Source: Desulfobacterales bacterium
GTDB lineage: Bacteria; Desulfobacterota; Desulfobacteria; Desulfobacterales; 4be13
Length of the DNA: 19,445 bases
Direction: 5' to 3'
Assembly: GCA_029934695.1 (NCBI GenBank)
Contig: JAOZLU010000065.1
Span: 1 to 19,445, forward strand
A program made the position numbers and the translations under genes. Shown one piece after another: positions 1-6,677 of this stretch; positions within the stretch are counted from its first letter, which is position 1; each line of letters begins with the position of its first letter. The notes under the pieces were generated by a model. That model saw nothing but the letters and a program-made list of their open reading frames with translations. It did no database searches and was not told the DNA's origin.

Positions 1-108
1 ATTATTTTTAATATCATACTTTGCATCATCGGATTCTAATATTTCAAGCACCTCAACTTTATTCTTCAAGTCAGATATTTTCAGATTCTGCTTTATTATT
101 TCAATCAT
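1..108 (-). CDS. Hypothetical protein, N-terminal part (runs off window)
   Basis: An open frame on the minus strand starts at an ATG (bases 108-106) and stays open for 36 codons to the window edge. The visible residues are rich in Ile, Lys, Asp, Glu and Leu and begin MIEIIKQNLKISDLKNK. No domain can be recognised from so short a piece, and there is no strong ribosome-binding site upstream. It begins only 13 bases past an attC-like site, which is the usual position of the reading frame in an integron gene cassette. The low G+C of this stretch compared with the neighbouring heme-protein gene fits a foreign origin. It could also be a chance open frame. Confidence 0.45.
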   Translation of the reverse strand, partial: MIEIIKQNLKISDLKNKVEVLEILESDDAKYDIKNN

Positions 109-121
109 TTATATTTTAAGG

Positions 122-214
122 GCATAACGCTCATGTTAAGCGGCGCAGGGCGGAACGGCTGAGACCTGATTGGCTGAACCGCAGCCCTGCATCCGCTTCA
201 GCATGAGGTTATGC
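122..214 (-). repeat. attC-like integron recombination site (59-base element)
   Basis: The outer ends are perfect 7-bp inverse complements: GCATAAC at 122-128 and GTTATGC at 208-214. These match the R''/R' core pattern (RYYYAAC / GTTRRRY, with one departure in the fourth position). Internal arms also pair: CTCATG (130-135) with CATGAG (202-207), AAGCGG (138-143) with CCGCTT (193-198), and CAGGGC with GCCCTG (184-189). Unpaired bases lie between the arms, as in folded attC sites. The 93-bp length is inside the usual attC range. Read on the minus strand it follows the DUF3365 gene and precedes the partial ORF, a cassette-like order. No integrase gene or second attC was found in the window. Confidence 0.6.
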
Positions 215-234
215 TGCTTCAATGTGGCCGGAGT

Positions 235-258
235 GTTCCCAAACCGGGGTTTGGGAAC
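235..258. repeat. Perfect palindrome of the GTTCCCAA type
   Basis: An 11-bp arm (GTTCCCAAACC) is followed by two G and the exact inverse complement. It lies 28 bases past the stop of the DUF3365 gene, between it and the attC-like site. It could fold in the transcript, but no T-run follows on either strand, so it is not a classical intrinsic terminator. A half-copy (CGTTCCCAAGCCGG) is present at 18449-18462, suggesting a dispersed palindrome family. Confidence 0.7.
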
Positions 259-285
259 AGGAAATAAGACATCTCCGAAACTGCT

Positions 286-1044
286 TTATTTCGGCAAGGT
301 CACGCTGATGCAACCGCGGATCTCCCCGACTTTGTACCCCTCCTTCGGATGACCGTAAGGGCCTTTTTCGCCGACTGGCACACCATGACAGGCCAGGCAG
401 CCCTTTTTGATATAGATCGGTTTTGCATAACGATACTTATTCCCCTCCGAAACACCGATTCCCTTATTCGGTTCCCACCCGGAAGCCATAAATTTTTTAA
501 GCGCTGCTGTTTCCCATTCATCGGGCGCGTTCTCAGGGTTCCGCACATGATAGGCGCCGCGGCCGAGGGTCGTCTGCTTCATCAGAATACCGGTTTTTTC
601 AGTGAACCGACGAATGACGAGGCTGCCGAATACGGCAGGGATAAATTTTTTGAGTTTCACGGAACCGTCTGCCTCTCTGTTGATATCTTTCTGAGCTCTG
701 GCAATGGCGATCCTGCCTGCCTGCAACAGTTCGGCAAGGACTGGGGCGATTTTTTTCACATCGGTCTCACCTTTGATCTGACTCAGTTTGAAATCTTTGC
801 CCACGTTTTTTTCAAATATTTCATAAGCTCCTGTGTAAACGGCCTCGGGTTTCAGTTTTTCAGTTTTCGGAGCGCCGTCCTGTCCGGTGTTGATCAGCTT
901 CTGATTCTCCGTGAGAGTTTCAAGCATGGAAATCCTCATCTGCTCAAAATAATACTCTCCGTCATGAGCCGTTTCCGACATTGCCGGAAGAGCGGAAAAC
1001 ATGATCAAGGACAGGAAGACCGTTGCCCGGGTGAATACATTCAT
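286..1044 (-). CDS. Periplasmic DUF3365 (Tll0287-like) c-type heme protein
   Basis: The 252-residue product begins with a signal peptide (hydrophobic stretch TVFLSLIMFSALPA, likely cleaved near AMSETA), so it is exported. A single CxxCH heme motif (C216, C219, H220) sits near the C-terminus in GCLACHGVP, followed by GPYGHPKEGYKVGEIRG, the pattern of the DUF3365/Tll0287-like c-type heme family. Members are thought to act as periplasmic redox or ligand sensors, often as the sensory half of signalling proteins; this one is stand-alone, with no kinase, cyclase or methyl-accepting domain. The ATG at 1044 is chosen because AGGAGG (1052-1057) is seven bases upstream; the in-frame TTG at 1050 would be only one base away. 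An attC-like site follows the gene. The exact role is not evident. Confidence 0.88.
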   Translation of the reverse strand: MNVFTRATVFLSLIMFSALPAMSETAHDGEYYFEQMRISMLETLTENQKLINTGQDGAPKTEKLKPEAVYTGAYEIFEKNVGKDFKLSQIKGETDVKKIAPVLAELLQAGRIAIARAQKDINREADGSVKLKKFIPAVFGSLVIRRFTEKTGILMKQTTLGRGAYHVRNPENAPDEWETAALKKFMASGWEPNKGIGVSEGNKYRYAKPIYIKKGCLACHGVPVGEKGPYGHPKEGYKVGEIRGCISVTLPK

Positions 1045-1680
1045 ACGCAAACCTCCTTTTTTGTGTTTCGCAGTTCAGCGTTTCAGGCGGTTCCTGCCCG
1101 GGCCTGTTCCCGAACAAGACCGTCCGAAGGCGGAACTGCTGTAATGATTAATATTATTCTTCAGCAAGTGAGCTGTCTGACGGACTCATGCCGTCGCAAC
1201 TGCGGATGTCAATTGTTGAAATAAGCATCCGCTTTACCTTCAGCGGGTCTGGGCAAAGCATCGTTTTTATCCATTCGCGCAACTCCTTGCAAAACACGGA
1301 AAATTTCCTCTGAATTTTCCACTTACTTTCCCTTTATCAGACTTATATAATGGAAAGCAAGGAAAAAAATGGGTGGGTCCCACTTTTTATATGGAAGATT
1401 CTGCCGCTTCGGATCACACTGTGATCCATAAGTGACAATTGGCAACATGTTCAGTCTCTTATCTGATGCCCACTTTTTGCAGAAGTGGATATCTTTCTGT
1501 CAGGCATCCGGATTCCGCAGATATCGGATAACAGACAATATTATAATGGATTTCTGAAACATCCTCATTCTGACTGAAGGCTGACAGCCACTTTATATAT
1601 AAAAGGTTGGGACACACCAAAAAAAATCAGACAGGACAGATGGAAAATTTCATGCATGTATTGCAATATTATGCCGGCAC
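1045..1680. other. Intergenic region upstream of the heme-protein gene; no gene seen
   Basis: No convincing reading frame was found. The region holds the ribosome-binding site of the heme-protein gene (1052-1057), an inverted repeat GGAAAATT/AATTTTCC at 1298-1305 and 1313-1320, and a perfect 17-base palindrome with arms GGATCACA/TGTGATCC at 1411-1427. A hairpin CCACTT/AAGTGG lies near 1469-1488. A TATAAT hexamer on the plus strand at 1346-1351 has only a weak -35 partner and no gene downstream. These could be operators, but no regulator can be named. Confidence 0.5.
1411..1427. promoter_or_regulatory. 17-base perfect palindrome, possible operator
   Basis: GGATCACA and TGTGATCC flank a single central C. 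It lies about 370 bases upstream of the divergent-side start of the heme-protein gene and far from other genes. The symmetry and length suit a dimeric transcription factor, but the arrangement TCACA-N-TGTGA is not the CRP order, and no regulator gene is nearby. This is a sequence observation only. Confidence 0.3.
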
Positions 1681-1755
1681 ATGAACTGCCTGAATGAACT
1701 GCCTGAATGAACTGCCTGAATGAACTGCCTGAATGAACTGCCTGAATGAACTGCC
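1681..1755. repeat. 13-bp tandem repeat, about 5.8 copies
   Basis: The unit ATGAACTGCCTGA repeats without a mismatch from 1681, with unit starts at 1681, 1694, 1707, 1720, 1733 and 1746 (last copy partial). The period is not a multiple of three, so it is not a conserved coding repeat. It runs directly into the paired-palindrome element that begins at 1755. Confidence 0.95.
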
Positions 1756-1835
1756 GGACGGGGTTTGCAACCCCGTCCGCAATGTTCGGCTGACACCGGC
1801 AACAAAGGTTTCGGACGGTTTGCAACCCCGTCCGG
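1755..1835 (+). repeat. Paired-palindrome (REP/MITE-like) element, copy 1
   Basis: Two imperfectly related palindromes flank a 32-base spacer. The first (1755-1779) has 11-bp arms CGGACGGGGTT / AACCCCGTCCG around TGC. The second (1812-1835) has the same core with a shortened left arm. The spacer starts CAATGTT and contains ACACCGG. An inverted, homologous copy lies at 18459-18548. No transposase is present, so if mobile it would need help from elsewhere. Confidence 0.75.
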
Positions 1836-1887
1836 CAGTCGACTCAAATTTGGGTTGCAAACCCCGTCCGGCAGTCGACTCAAATTT
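1826..1887. repeat. 36-bp direct repeat, two copies
   Basis: The 26-base block starting CCCCGTCCGGCAGTCGACTC and ending in AAATTT occurs at 1826-1851 and again at 1862-1887. It joins the right-hand arm of the palindrome element to the ACTCAAATTT sequence that recurs in the 24-bp duplication downstream. It looks like a local tandem expansion at the edge of the element. Confidence 0.85.
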
Positions 1888-1973
1888 CAAGTTACTGACC
1901 CCGCCTACCGCCGGAAAGCCCGGAAATTTTTCTTGTTTTTTTATGACAGGACTCAAATTTCAAGTTACTGACC
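1877..1973. repeat. 24-bp direct duplication covering the radical SAM stop codon
   Basis: Identical 24-base copies occur at 1877-1900 and 1950-1973, 73 bases apart; each contains CAAATTTCAAGTTACTGACC. The right copy contains the last codons and the TAA stop (1965-1967, minus strand) of the radical SAM gene. The 49 bases between are unrelated. This is consistent with insertion of repeat material that duplicated its target, or with a recombination-driven tandem duplication. Confidence 0.85.
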
Positions 1974-2972
1974 GGCGTTATGTTGCGAGTAGCGTGTGGG
2001 CCCACTCCAAACATTCCAATTACTTTCCTCAAAAATTGATTTAAGGCTACTCACGGTTCCACCTCTTCCTTCCTCGGTTTTTTCCTCAATATCTCTCGGA
2101 TTCGCGCCGACTTCGGCCCAAAAGAGATTTGCTCCGCCAATTGCCCCGAGTGTACAAGGTTCATGCGTACAGTTGCCGATCACGGATTCCGGCATGCCCA
2201 ACCTGGTAACCGCGACAATCTGAGCCATTCGCATTTCGTTAATAATTCCCCGCTTGGACATTGATGTTCCAGGTATGGGTATTCGTCTTGCCGCACCGCT
2301 GAAACAGGGATTGAAGGATGCCGTGAGTTCTATCATTTCGGCTAATTCCTCATTTGTGTGTTCAGGTCCGATGGGTTCAACACATGTTCCAATATCAAGC
2401 CCCGCCTCTTGAAAGTTCCTGATACTTTGTATTCGTTTTTCAACTGGAAGAGCTGTATCCTCACCTTCGCGCAGCCGAACCACATGATAGACACCTGAAA
2501 AGCCGGCATCTTTCAGCCTGACCGCATTCCTGCTCGATTGGTCGCCGACATTGGCGAACAATGTTGTTTCGGGCCTGATTGCTTTTCTGACTTCGTTTGA
2601 AATTTTGATGAAGCGTTCAAAAGCAAAATTGGCTGTTGCCATCATAAACACCGCGCTTGCCCCATCAGTTTCAAACTGTCGAACATATGCAATGGCTTGT
2701 TCGGTTGAAAGTTCGGTCGCTTCGTTAAAAATACCGTTGACCTTGGCAAAAGAGCAAAAAAGACAATCGCAGGGACAAGGGGCAAAATTAATTGCAAATT
2801 GCGCATGAACTTCCGCCTTGCCGTCAGTCAATCTCCTTGAAAGATGAGCTGCCTCGGCCATAACCCTGTAAGTTTCACGAGAGTCCGGCGGCAAACCAAG
2901 CAGATAGACAAGTTCCTTATACGATAATACTTCTCCCATTCGTGACTTTTTTATTATATCTTCAATATTCAT
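1965..2972 (-). CDS. BioB-like radical SAM enzyme, substrate unknown
   Basis: The 335-residue protein carries the radical SAM cysteine triad C66-x3-C70-x2-C73 in the segment APCPCDCLFCSF, which would hold the [4Fe-4S] cluster that cleaves S-adenosylmethionine. The rest of the TIM-barrel is recognisable by GASAVFMMA (near residue 105), the GVYHVVRLREGED stretch and CVEPIGPEHTNEE, and it is closest in feel to the biotin synthase/PylB/HydE-like group. The C-terminal segment EVGANPRD is seen in uncharacterised members. No biotin, hydrogenase or pyrrolysine gene is nearby, so no substrate can be assigned. Start: ATG at 2972 with GAGAGGAAAGG about seven bases upstream. The gene stands alone; its stop codon lies inside a 24-bp duplicated sequence. 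Confidence 0.85.
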   Translation of the reverse strand: MNIEDIIKKSRMGEVLSYKELVYLLGLPPDSRETYRVMAEAAHLSRRLTDGKAEVHAQFAINFAPCPCDCLFCSFAKVNGIFNEATELSTEQAIAYVRQFETDGASAVFMMATANFAFERFIKISNEVRKAIRPETTLFANVGDQSSRNAVRLKDAGFSGVYHVVRLREGEDTALPVEKRIQSIRNFQEAGLDIGTCVEPIGPEHTNEELAEMIELTASFNPCFSGAARRIPIPGTSMSKRGIINEMRMAQIVAVTRLGMPESVIGNCTHEPCTLGAIGGANLFWAEVGANPRDIEEKTEEGRGGTVSSLKSIFEESNWNVWSGPTRYSQHNAGQ

Positions 2973-3498
2973 TCAATAACCTTTCCTCTCATTTTAATTG
3001 ATGAACGTATTTAAAATGGCGATATTGTTACGATTCAAATACATAAATTGGCTTAACTGAGATATCATATATACTTAAAAACGACACCTTGCTAAAAAAT
3101 ATAAACACCCACCCCTTGACAGTCAAATAAAAATGATCATTTTTATGTGAAAACACAGAAAACAAGGGAAAAATATATATCATGTTTCCGTTGACACGTC
3201 TCCCATGCCCGGTGTGTGGAAAAGCCGGCATCAGTTGCTCTCACGATGGTGTCCGTCCCGTATCCGGGAGTGGCATTTCCGCCGTCTGCTCAGTGCGGGA
3301 TACTGGTCCGTGTTTCTTGTTCTGTATGGCAGAGTTGTGAAATCAGGAACCAGTTAAAGCAGATTTTTTCGGCTGACATTTCAGCAGATGCGGTCTTGTG
3401 AATTATGTTTGCCCGCTCGGCATCTGTGTGGTTTAGATTCTTAATGGTATGCTGTCATTTTGTAAAACCGCTTAAAAAATATCGAAGGTTCAATCAAT
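2973..3498. other. Intergenic region before the methyltransferase gene; no convincing gene
   Basis: The left half is very AT-rich and holds a TTGACA hexamer and a 20-base palindrome (see separate entry). The right half is more GC-rich and can be read for short frames on both strands. One of them, from the ATG at 3182, includes a CPVCGKAG knuckle-like motif, but it ends after about 50 codons and lacks a second zinc-binding pair of normal spacing. The sharp change in base composition near 3180 suggests a junction. AAGG at 3485-3488 is the likely ribosome-binding site of the next gene. Confidence 0.5.
3116..3146 (+). promoter_or_regulatory. Possible promoter with overlapping 20-base palindromic operator
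   Basis: A perfect -35 hexamer TTGACA (3116-3121) is followed by the perfect palindrome ATAAAAATGATCATTTTTAT (3127-3146), whose right end supplies a weak -10 (TTTTAT, 19-base spacing). A repressor bound there would block the polymerase. The next plus-strand gene starts about 350 bases downstream, so any transcript would have a long leader. The palindrome is a fact; the promoter is an inference. Confidence 0.35.
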
Positions 3499-6147
3499 AT
3501 GAATATTGAAAAATCAGAAGACAATATCCAATCGCTTGTAACGAACCTTGCCGAAAAAACATTCATTTATGACCTGCTGCTTGCATACGGACAGCCAAAG
3601 GCATCTGTCACCCGATTAAAAAAAGGTGACTACAACCTCTCGAAAACGCAGGGGGAAATTCTCTGGAAAAAGAAACTCTTTTTCAAAAAAGAGACTGATA
3701 GCGATCTTCATGGCCTGATTGACAGGCTGAAAAACGACCCGGCCATTGCCAGGCATGATCCCCGCTTCATTATTGTTACCGATTTTCAGACTTTGCTATC
3801 GGTTGACACCAAGACTAGAGATACGCTTGATATCCCTATTACAGACTTGGCAAAGCATTATGATTTTTTCCTGCCCTGGGCGGGGATGGAGAAGTCACAT
3901 ATCCAAAGTGAAAACCCGGCGGACATAAGGGCGGCAGAACGTATGGGGCGGCTTTACGACCTCATTCTGGAATATAATCCTGTCGAAAATGAGGGGGACA
4001 GACACGCACTGAACATATTCCTCTCCCGCCTGCTTTTCTGTTTTTTTGCTGAAGATACCGGCATTTTTGCTGATGACCAGTTCACCAATGCGGTGGCTTC
4101 TCATACTGCTCAGGATGGCAGTGATCTGCAAGCCTATCTGCAAAAGTTCTTCAAGGTGCTGAATTTGCGTGAGCGGTCGGACCATCCGCAGTTTCTTCAG
4201 GATTTTCCCTATGTCAACGGAGGGCTGTTTGCAGAAGAGTATCCCGTTCCGATGTTCAGCGCAAAATCAGGAAAGATCATTATTGAGTGTGGCGCACTTA
4301 ACTGGAAGGCGATCAATCCCGATATTTTCGGCTCCATGATGCAGGCCGTGGTACATAACGACCAACGCAGCAGCATGGGAATGCATTATACTTCAGTGGT
4401 CAACATTATGAAGGTGATTGAACCGCTGTTTCTCAACGATCTTTATGCTGAATTGGAACAGGCAGGAAACAATAAGAAAAAACTGGAAAAATTGTTGGAC
4501 AGACTTTCTCACCTGCGTATTTTCGACCCGGCCTGCGGCTCTGGCAATTTTCTGATTATCGCCTACAAGGAGCTTTGCAAGCTGGAGATTGATGTTTTTA
4601 AGCGATTATCCGGTAAACAGCTCAGGTTTCGATTTCTCAGCAATATCAAACTCACCCAGTTCTATGGCATTGAGCTTGATGACTTTGCCCATGAGACTGC
4701 CAAACTTTCGCTGTGGCTGGCAGAGCATCAGATGAATCTCGCTTTCAAAGAGGTGTTCGGAAAGACACGTCCCACTTTGCCCTTGCAGGATGGCGGGAAC
4801 ATTGTCTGCGGCAATGCGACGCGGCTGGATTGGGAGGAAGTGTGTCCAAAAGATGAGGGGTATGAGATTTATATTTTGGGGAATCCGCCGTATTTGGGCG
4901 CAAGAAATCAGAGTGAAGAGCAGAAGGCTGACATGTCTTATGTGTTCGATGATCATAAAGATTACAAGGACTCCGATTATGTCTGTTGCTGGTTTCTTAA
5001 AGGTGTTGAGTATATTCATGGCGTTAACTCAGCATTCGCATTTGTTTCTACCAACTCAATTTCTCAAGGAGAACAAGCTGCTTATCTTTGGCCCAGGGTT
5101 TTAGTACGAGTAGAGATAGGTTTTGCTTATCAATCATTCAAATGGACGAATAATGCCAAAGGAAATGCCGGGGTTACTTGTGTTATAGTTGGCATTAGAA
5201 ATATAAGTAATAAACCGAAATTTATTTTCTCTGAAAATGCATCAGATATTGTAAAAAACATATCTCCATATTTACATGACGGTAGAAATACTGTCGTCCA
5301 TCGAACGAAGCAACCAAGGTCGCAGATGCCCAAAATGGTCATGGGAAATATGGCTCGTGATGGCGGAAACCTTATTCTGTCTGGCGAAGAAGCCGCCAGT
5401 ATGAAAAAAGATTTCCCAGAATCCTTGAGTTTAATACGGAAATTATACGGTGCCAATGAGTTTCTAAATTCTGGCCCACGTTGGTGTTTATGGATTTCTG
5501 ATGATAACTTAAAGCTCGCAAAAAATATTCGACCAATTACTGAGCGAATTAATAATGTATATAAATTCAGAATTAAATCAAAGGCAAAAACCACACGGCA
5601 ATATAGTTCAATCCCTCACAAGTTTGCCCAGCGTAGCCATAAGCCAGGCAGTTCTATTATTGTTCCGCGTGTTTCTTCAGAAAGACGAGAGTATATACCA
5701 TTTGGCTTTCTTGATGATGAAAGCATTATTTCTGATTCTGCTCAAACTGTTCACTGTGCAGAACCTTACATCTTCGCCGTCATCTCCTCCCGCATGCACA
5801 TGACCTGGGTACGCACCGTGGCGGGTCGTCTGAAAACTGATTATCGCTATTCCTCAGCACTCTGCTACAATACCTTCCCCTTCCCGGATATCTCCGAGGC
5901 GCAAAAAAACATACTCGAAGATCATGTTTTCAAGGTGCTGGACGAGCGGGAAAAGCATCCTGAAAAAACGATGGCTCAACTCTACGACCCGGACAATATG
6001 CCCGATGGCTTGCGTCAGGCGCATCACGAAATGGACATGGCTGTGGAGCAGTGCTATCGGAAACGCCCGTTTGAGAATGATGAAGAGCGATTGGAGTATC
6101 TGTTCAATCTGTATGAAGAGATGATCGAAGAGGAGAGAAAAAAGTGA
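3499..6147 (+). CDS. MmeI-like class I DNA (adenine-N6) methyltransferase
   Basis: The 882-residue protein has SAM-binding motif I at D343-PACGSGN and catalytic motif IV N462-PPY, the arrangement of gamma-class adenine methyltransferases. Before them lies an alpha-helical region (about 150-330, FFAEDTGIF, GMHYTSV), and after them a target-recognition region (about 515-755) and a C-terminal helical cap (about 790-880), as in the MmeI-like/YeeA group. The N-terminus (1-120) occupies the place of the nuclease in type IIG enzymes, but I see no clear PD-(D/E)xK set; GEILWKKK is at best a degenerate version. It probably modifies host DNA at a specific site for the island. Bases 5040-5760 are much more AT-rich (two lines counted at 25-33% G+C) than the flanks (about 50%), pointing to a swapped recognition domain. 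Start: ATG after AAGG, spacing about ten. Confidence 0.9.
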   Translation: MNIEKSEDNIQSLVTNLAEKTFIYDLLLAYGQPKASVTRLKKGDYNLSKTQGEILWKKKLFFKKETDSDLHGLIDRLKNDPAIARHDPRFIIVTDFQTLLSVDTKTRDTLDIPITDLAKHYDFFLPWAGMEKSHIQSENPADIRAAERMGRLYDLILEYNPVENEGDRHALNIFLSRLLFCFFAEDTGIFADDQFTNAVASHTAQDGSDLQAYLQKFFKVLNLRERSDHPQFLQDFPYVNGGLFAEEYPVPMFSAKSGKIIIECGALNWKAINPDIFGSMMQAVVHNDQRSSMGMHYTSVVNIMKVIEPLFLNDLYAELEQAGNNKKKLEKLLDRLSHLRIFDPACGSGNFLIIAYKELCKLEIDVFKRLSGKQLRFRFLSNIKLTQFYGIELDDFAHETAKLSLWLAEHQMNLAFKEVFGKTRPTLPLQDGGNIVCGNATRLDWEEVCPKDEGYEIYILGNPPYLGARNQSEEQKADMSYVFDDHKDYKDSDYVCCWFLKGVEYIHGVNSAFAFVSTNSISQGEQAAYLWPRVLVRVEIGFAYQSFKWTNNAKGNAGVTCVIVGIRNISNKPKFIFSENASDIVKNISPYLHDGRNTVVHRTKQPRSQMPKMVMGNMARDGGNLILSGEEAASMKKDFPESLSLIRKLYGANEFLNSGPRWCLWISDDNLKLAKNIRPITERINNVYKFRIKSKAKTTRQYSSIPHKFAQRSHKPGSSIIVPRVSSERREYIPFGFLDDESIISDSAQTVHCAEPYIFAVISSRMHMTWVRTVAGRLKTDYRYSSALCYNTFPFPDISEAQKNILEDHVFKVLDEREKHPEKTMAQLYDPDNMPDGLRQAHHEMDMAVEQCYRKRPFENDEERLEYLFNLYEEMIEEERKK

Positions 6148-6430
6148 TTGATATTAAAGCCAAAAGTCCCGTAGGGGCGGCATATTTGTAGTAATAGCAT
6201 AAAAAAGTCTGCCTCCCGAGTCCCGTAGGGACGACATATCCGACACTGTAAATATGCCGTCCTGACGGGACTCGGAAACACGGGGCATGCTCATTGCTAC
6301 AAATATGTCGTCCTGACGGGACTCGGAAACACGGGGCATGCTCATTGCTACAAATATGTCGTCCTGACGGGACTCGGAAACACGGGGCATGCTCATTGCT
6401 ACAAATATGCCGTCCTGACGGGACTTTTCA
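6148..6430. repeat. Cluster of CCCGTAGGG/GACGGCATATTTGTAG repeats with a 51-bp tandem array
   Basis: Plus-strand copies of the motif GTCCCGTAGGG occur at 6166-6176 and 6219-6229. From 6250 the inverted form is arrayed: three perfect-length 51-bp units (6250-6300, 6301-6351, 6352-6402) and a partial fourth (6403-6425), each holding CGTCCTGACGGGACTCGG and GGGGCATGCTCATTGCTAC. Units differ at a single C/T position. On the minus strand the 51-bp unit reads as a 17-residue repeat, but without a start signal. The array sits between the methyltransferase gene and the DUF499 block. Confidence 0.9.
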
Positions 6431-6458
6431 AACACCCTTAGATGATTCGGAAAAAAAT

Positions 6459-6566
6459 ATGCCAGATATAGTCAGCGTGAATTACGCCCAGACCGGCCAA
6501 AGCATCTCCACCAACATACACGGCAATCATGTGAACACAGGCAGGATGGGACAGTATGCAAAATGA
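6459..6566 (+). pseudogene. 35-codon ORF, possible N-terminal stub of a defence helicase
   Basis: The frame from the ATG at 6459 encodes MPDIVSVNYAQTGQSISTN and then 16 more residues before TGA. The segment VxYxQTGQSxxTN resembles, from memory, the first residues of the large DEAD/DEAH-type helicases that usually accompany DUF499 and DUF1156 genes; after it the similarity stops. There is no recognisable ribosome-binding site. It lies between the repeat array and the DUF499 gene, where a helicase gene could once have been. No alignment was possible, so this is a suggestion; it may equally be a meaningless short frame. Confidence 0.3.
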
Positions 6567-6677
6567 CAGTCTTAATCTGAATCCGGACAAAATCTGCTGT
6601 CAGCAGACGTGAAAGTTCTTTTTGCCGGAAGTCCGAAAAAAATGCGGAAATCGGGAAGACAATAAGAGGATATGACA

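Noticed and set aside
235..258. Intrinsic terminator of the heme-protein gene
   Set aside because: The palindrome is perfect, but no T-run follows on the minus strand.
349..1224. 291-codon plus-strand ORF
   Set aside because: It is antisense to the heme-protein gene, which has a signal peptide, CxxCH motif and good ribosome-binding site; the plus-strand translation looks random.
1411..1427. CRP/FNR binding site
   Set aside because: The half-sites are in the reverse arrangement and spaced by one base, unlike TGTGA-N6-TCACA.
1565..2044. Several overlapping ORFs on both strands
   Set aside because: All translate the tandem repeats and palindromes; the residue patterns are simple repeat products.
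3182..3340. Small zinc-ribbon protein (CPVCGKAG)
   Set aside because: Only one CxxC pair with normal spacing, no ribosome-binding site, and the composition of the rest is not protein-like.
6250..6425. CRISPR-like array
   Set aside because: The 51-bp units are continuous tandem copies with no variable spacers, and no cas gene is nearby.
6154..6435. Minus-strand ORF with a 17-residue repeat
   Set aside because: It is the translation of the 51-bp intergenic repeat, without a ribosome-binding site or a known domain.
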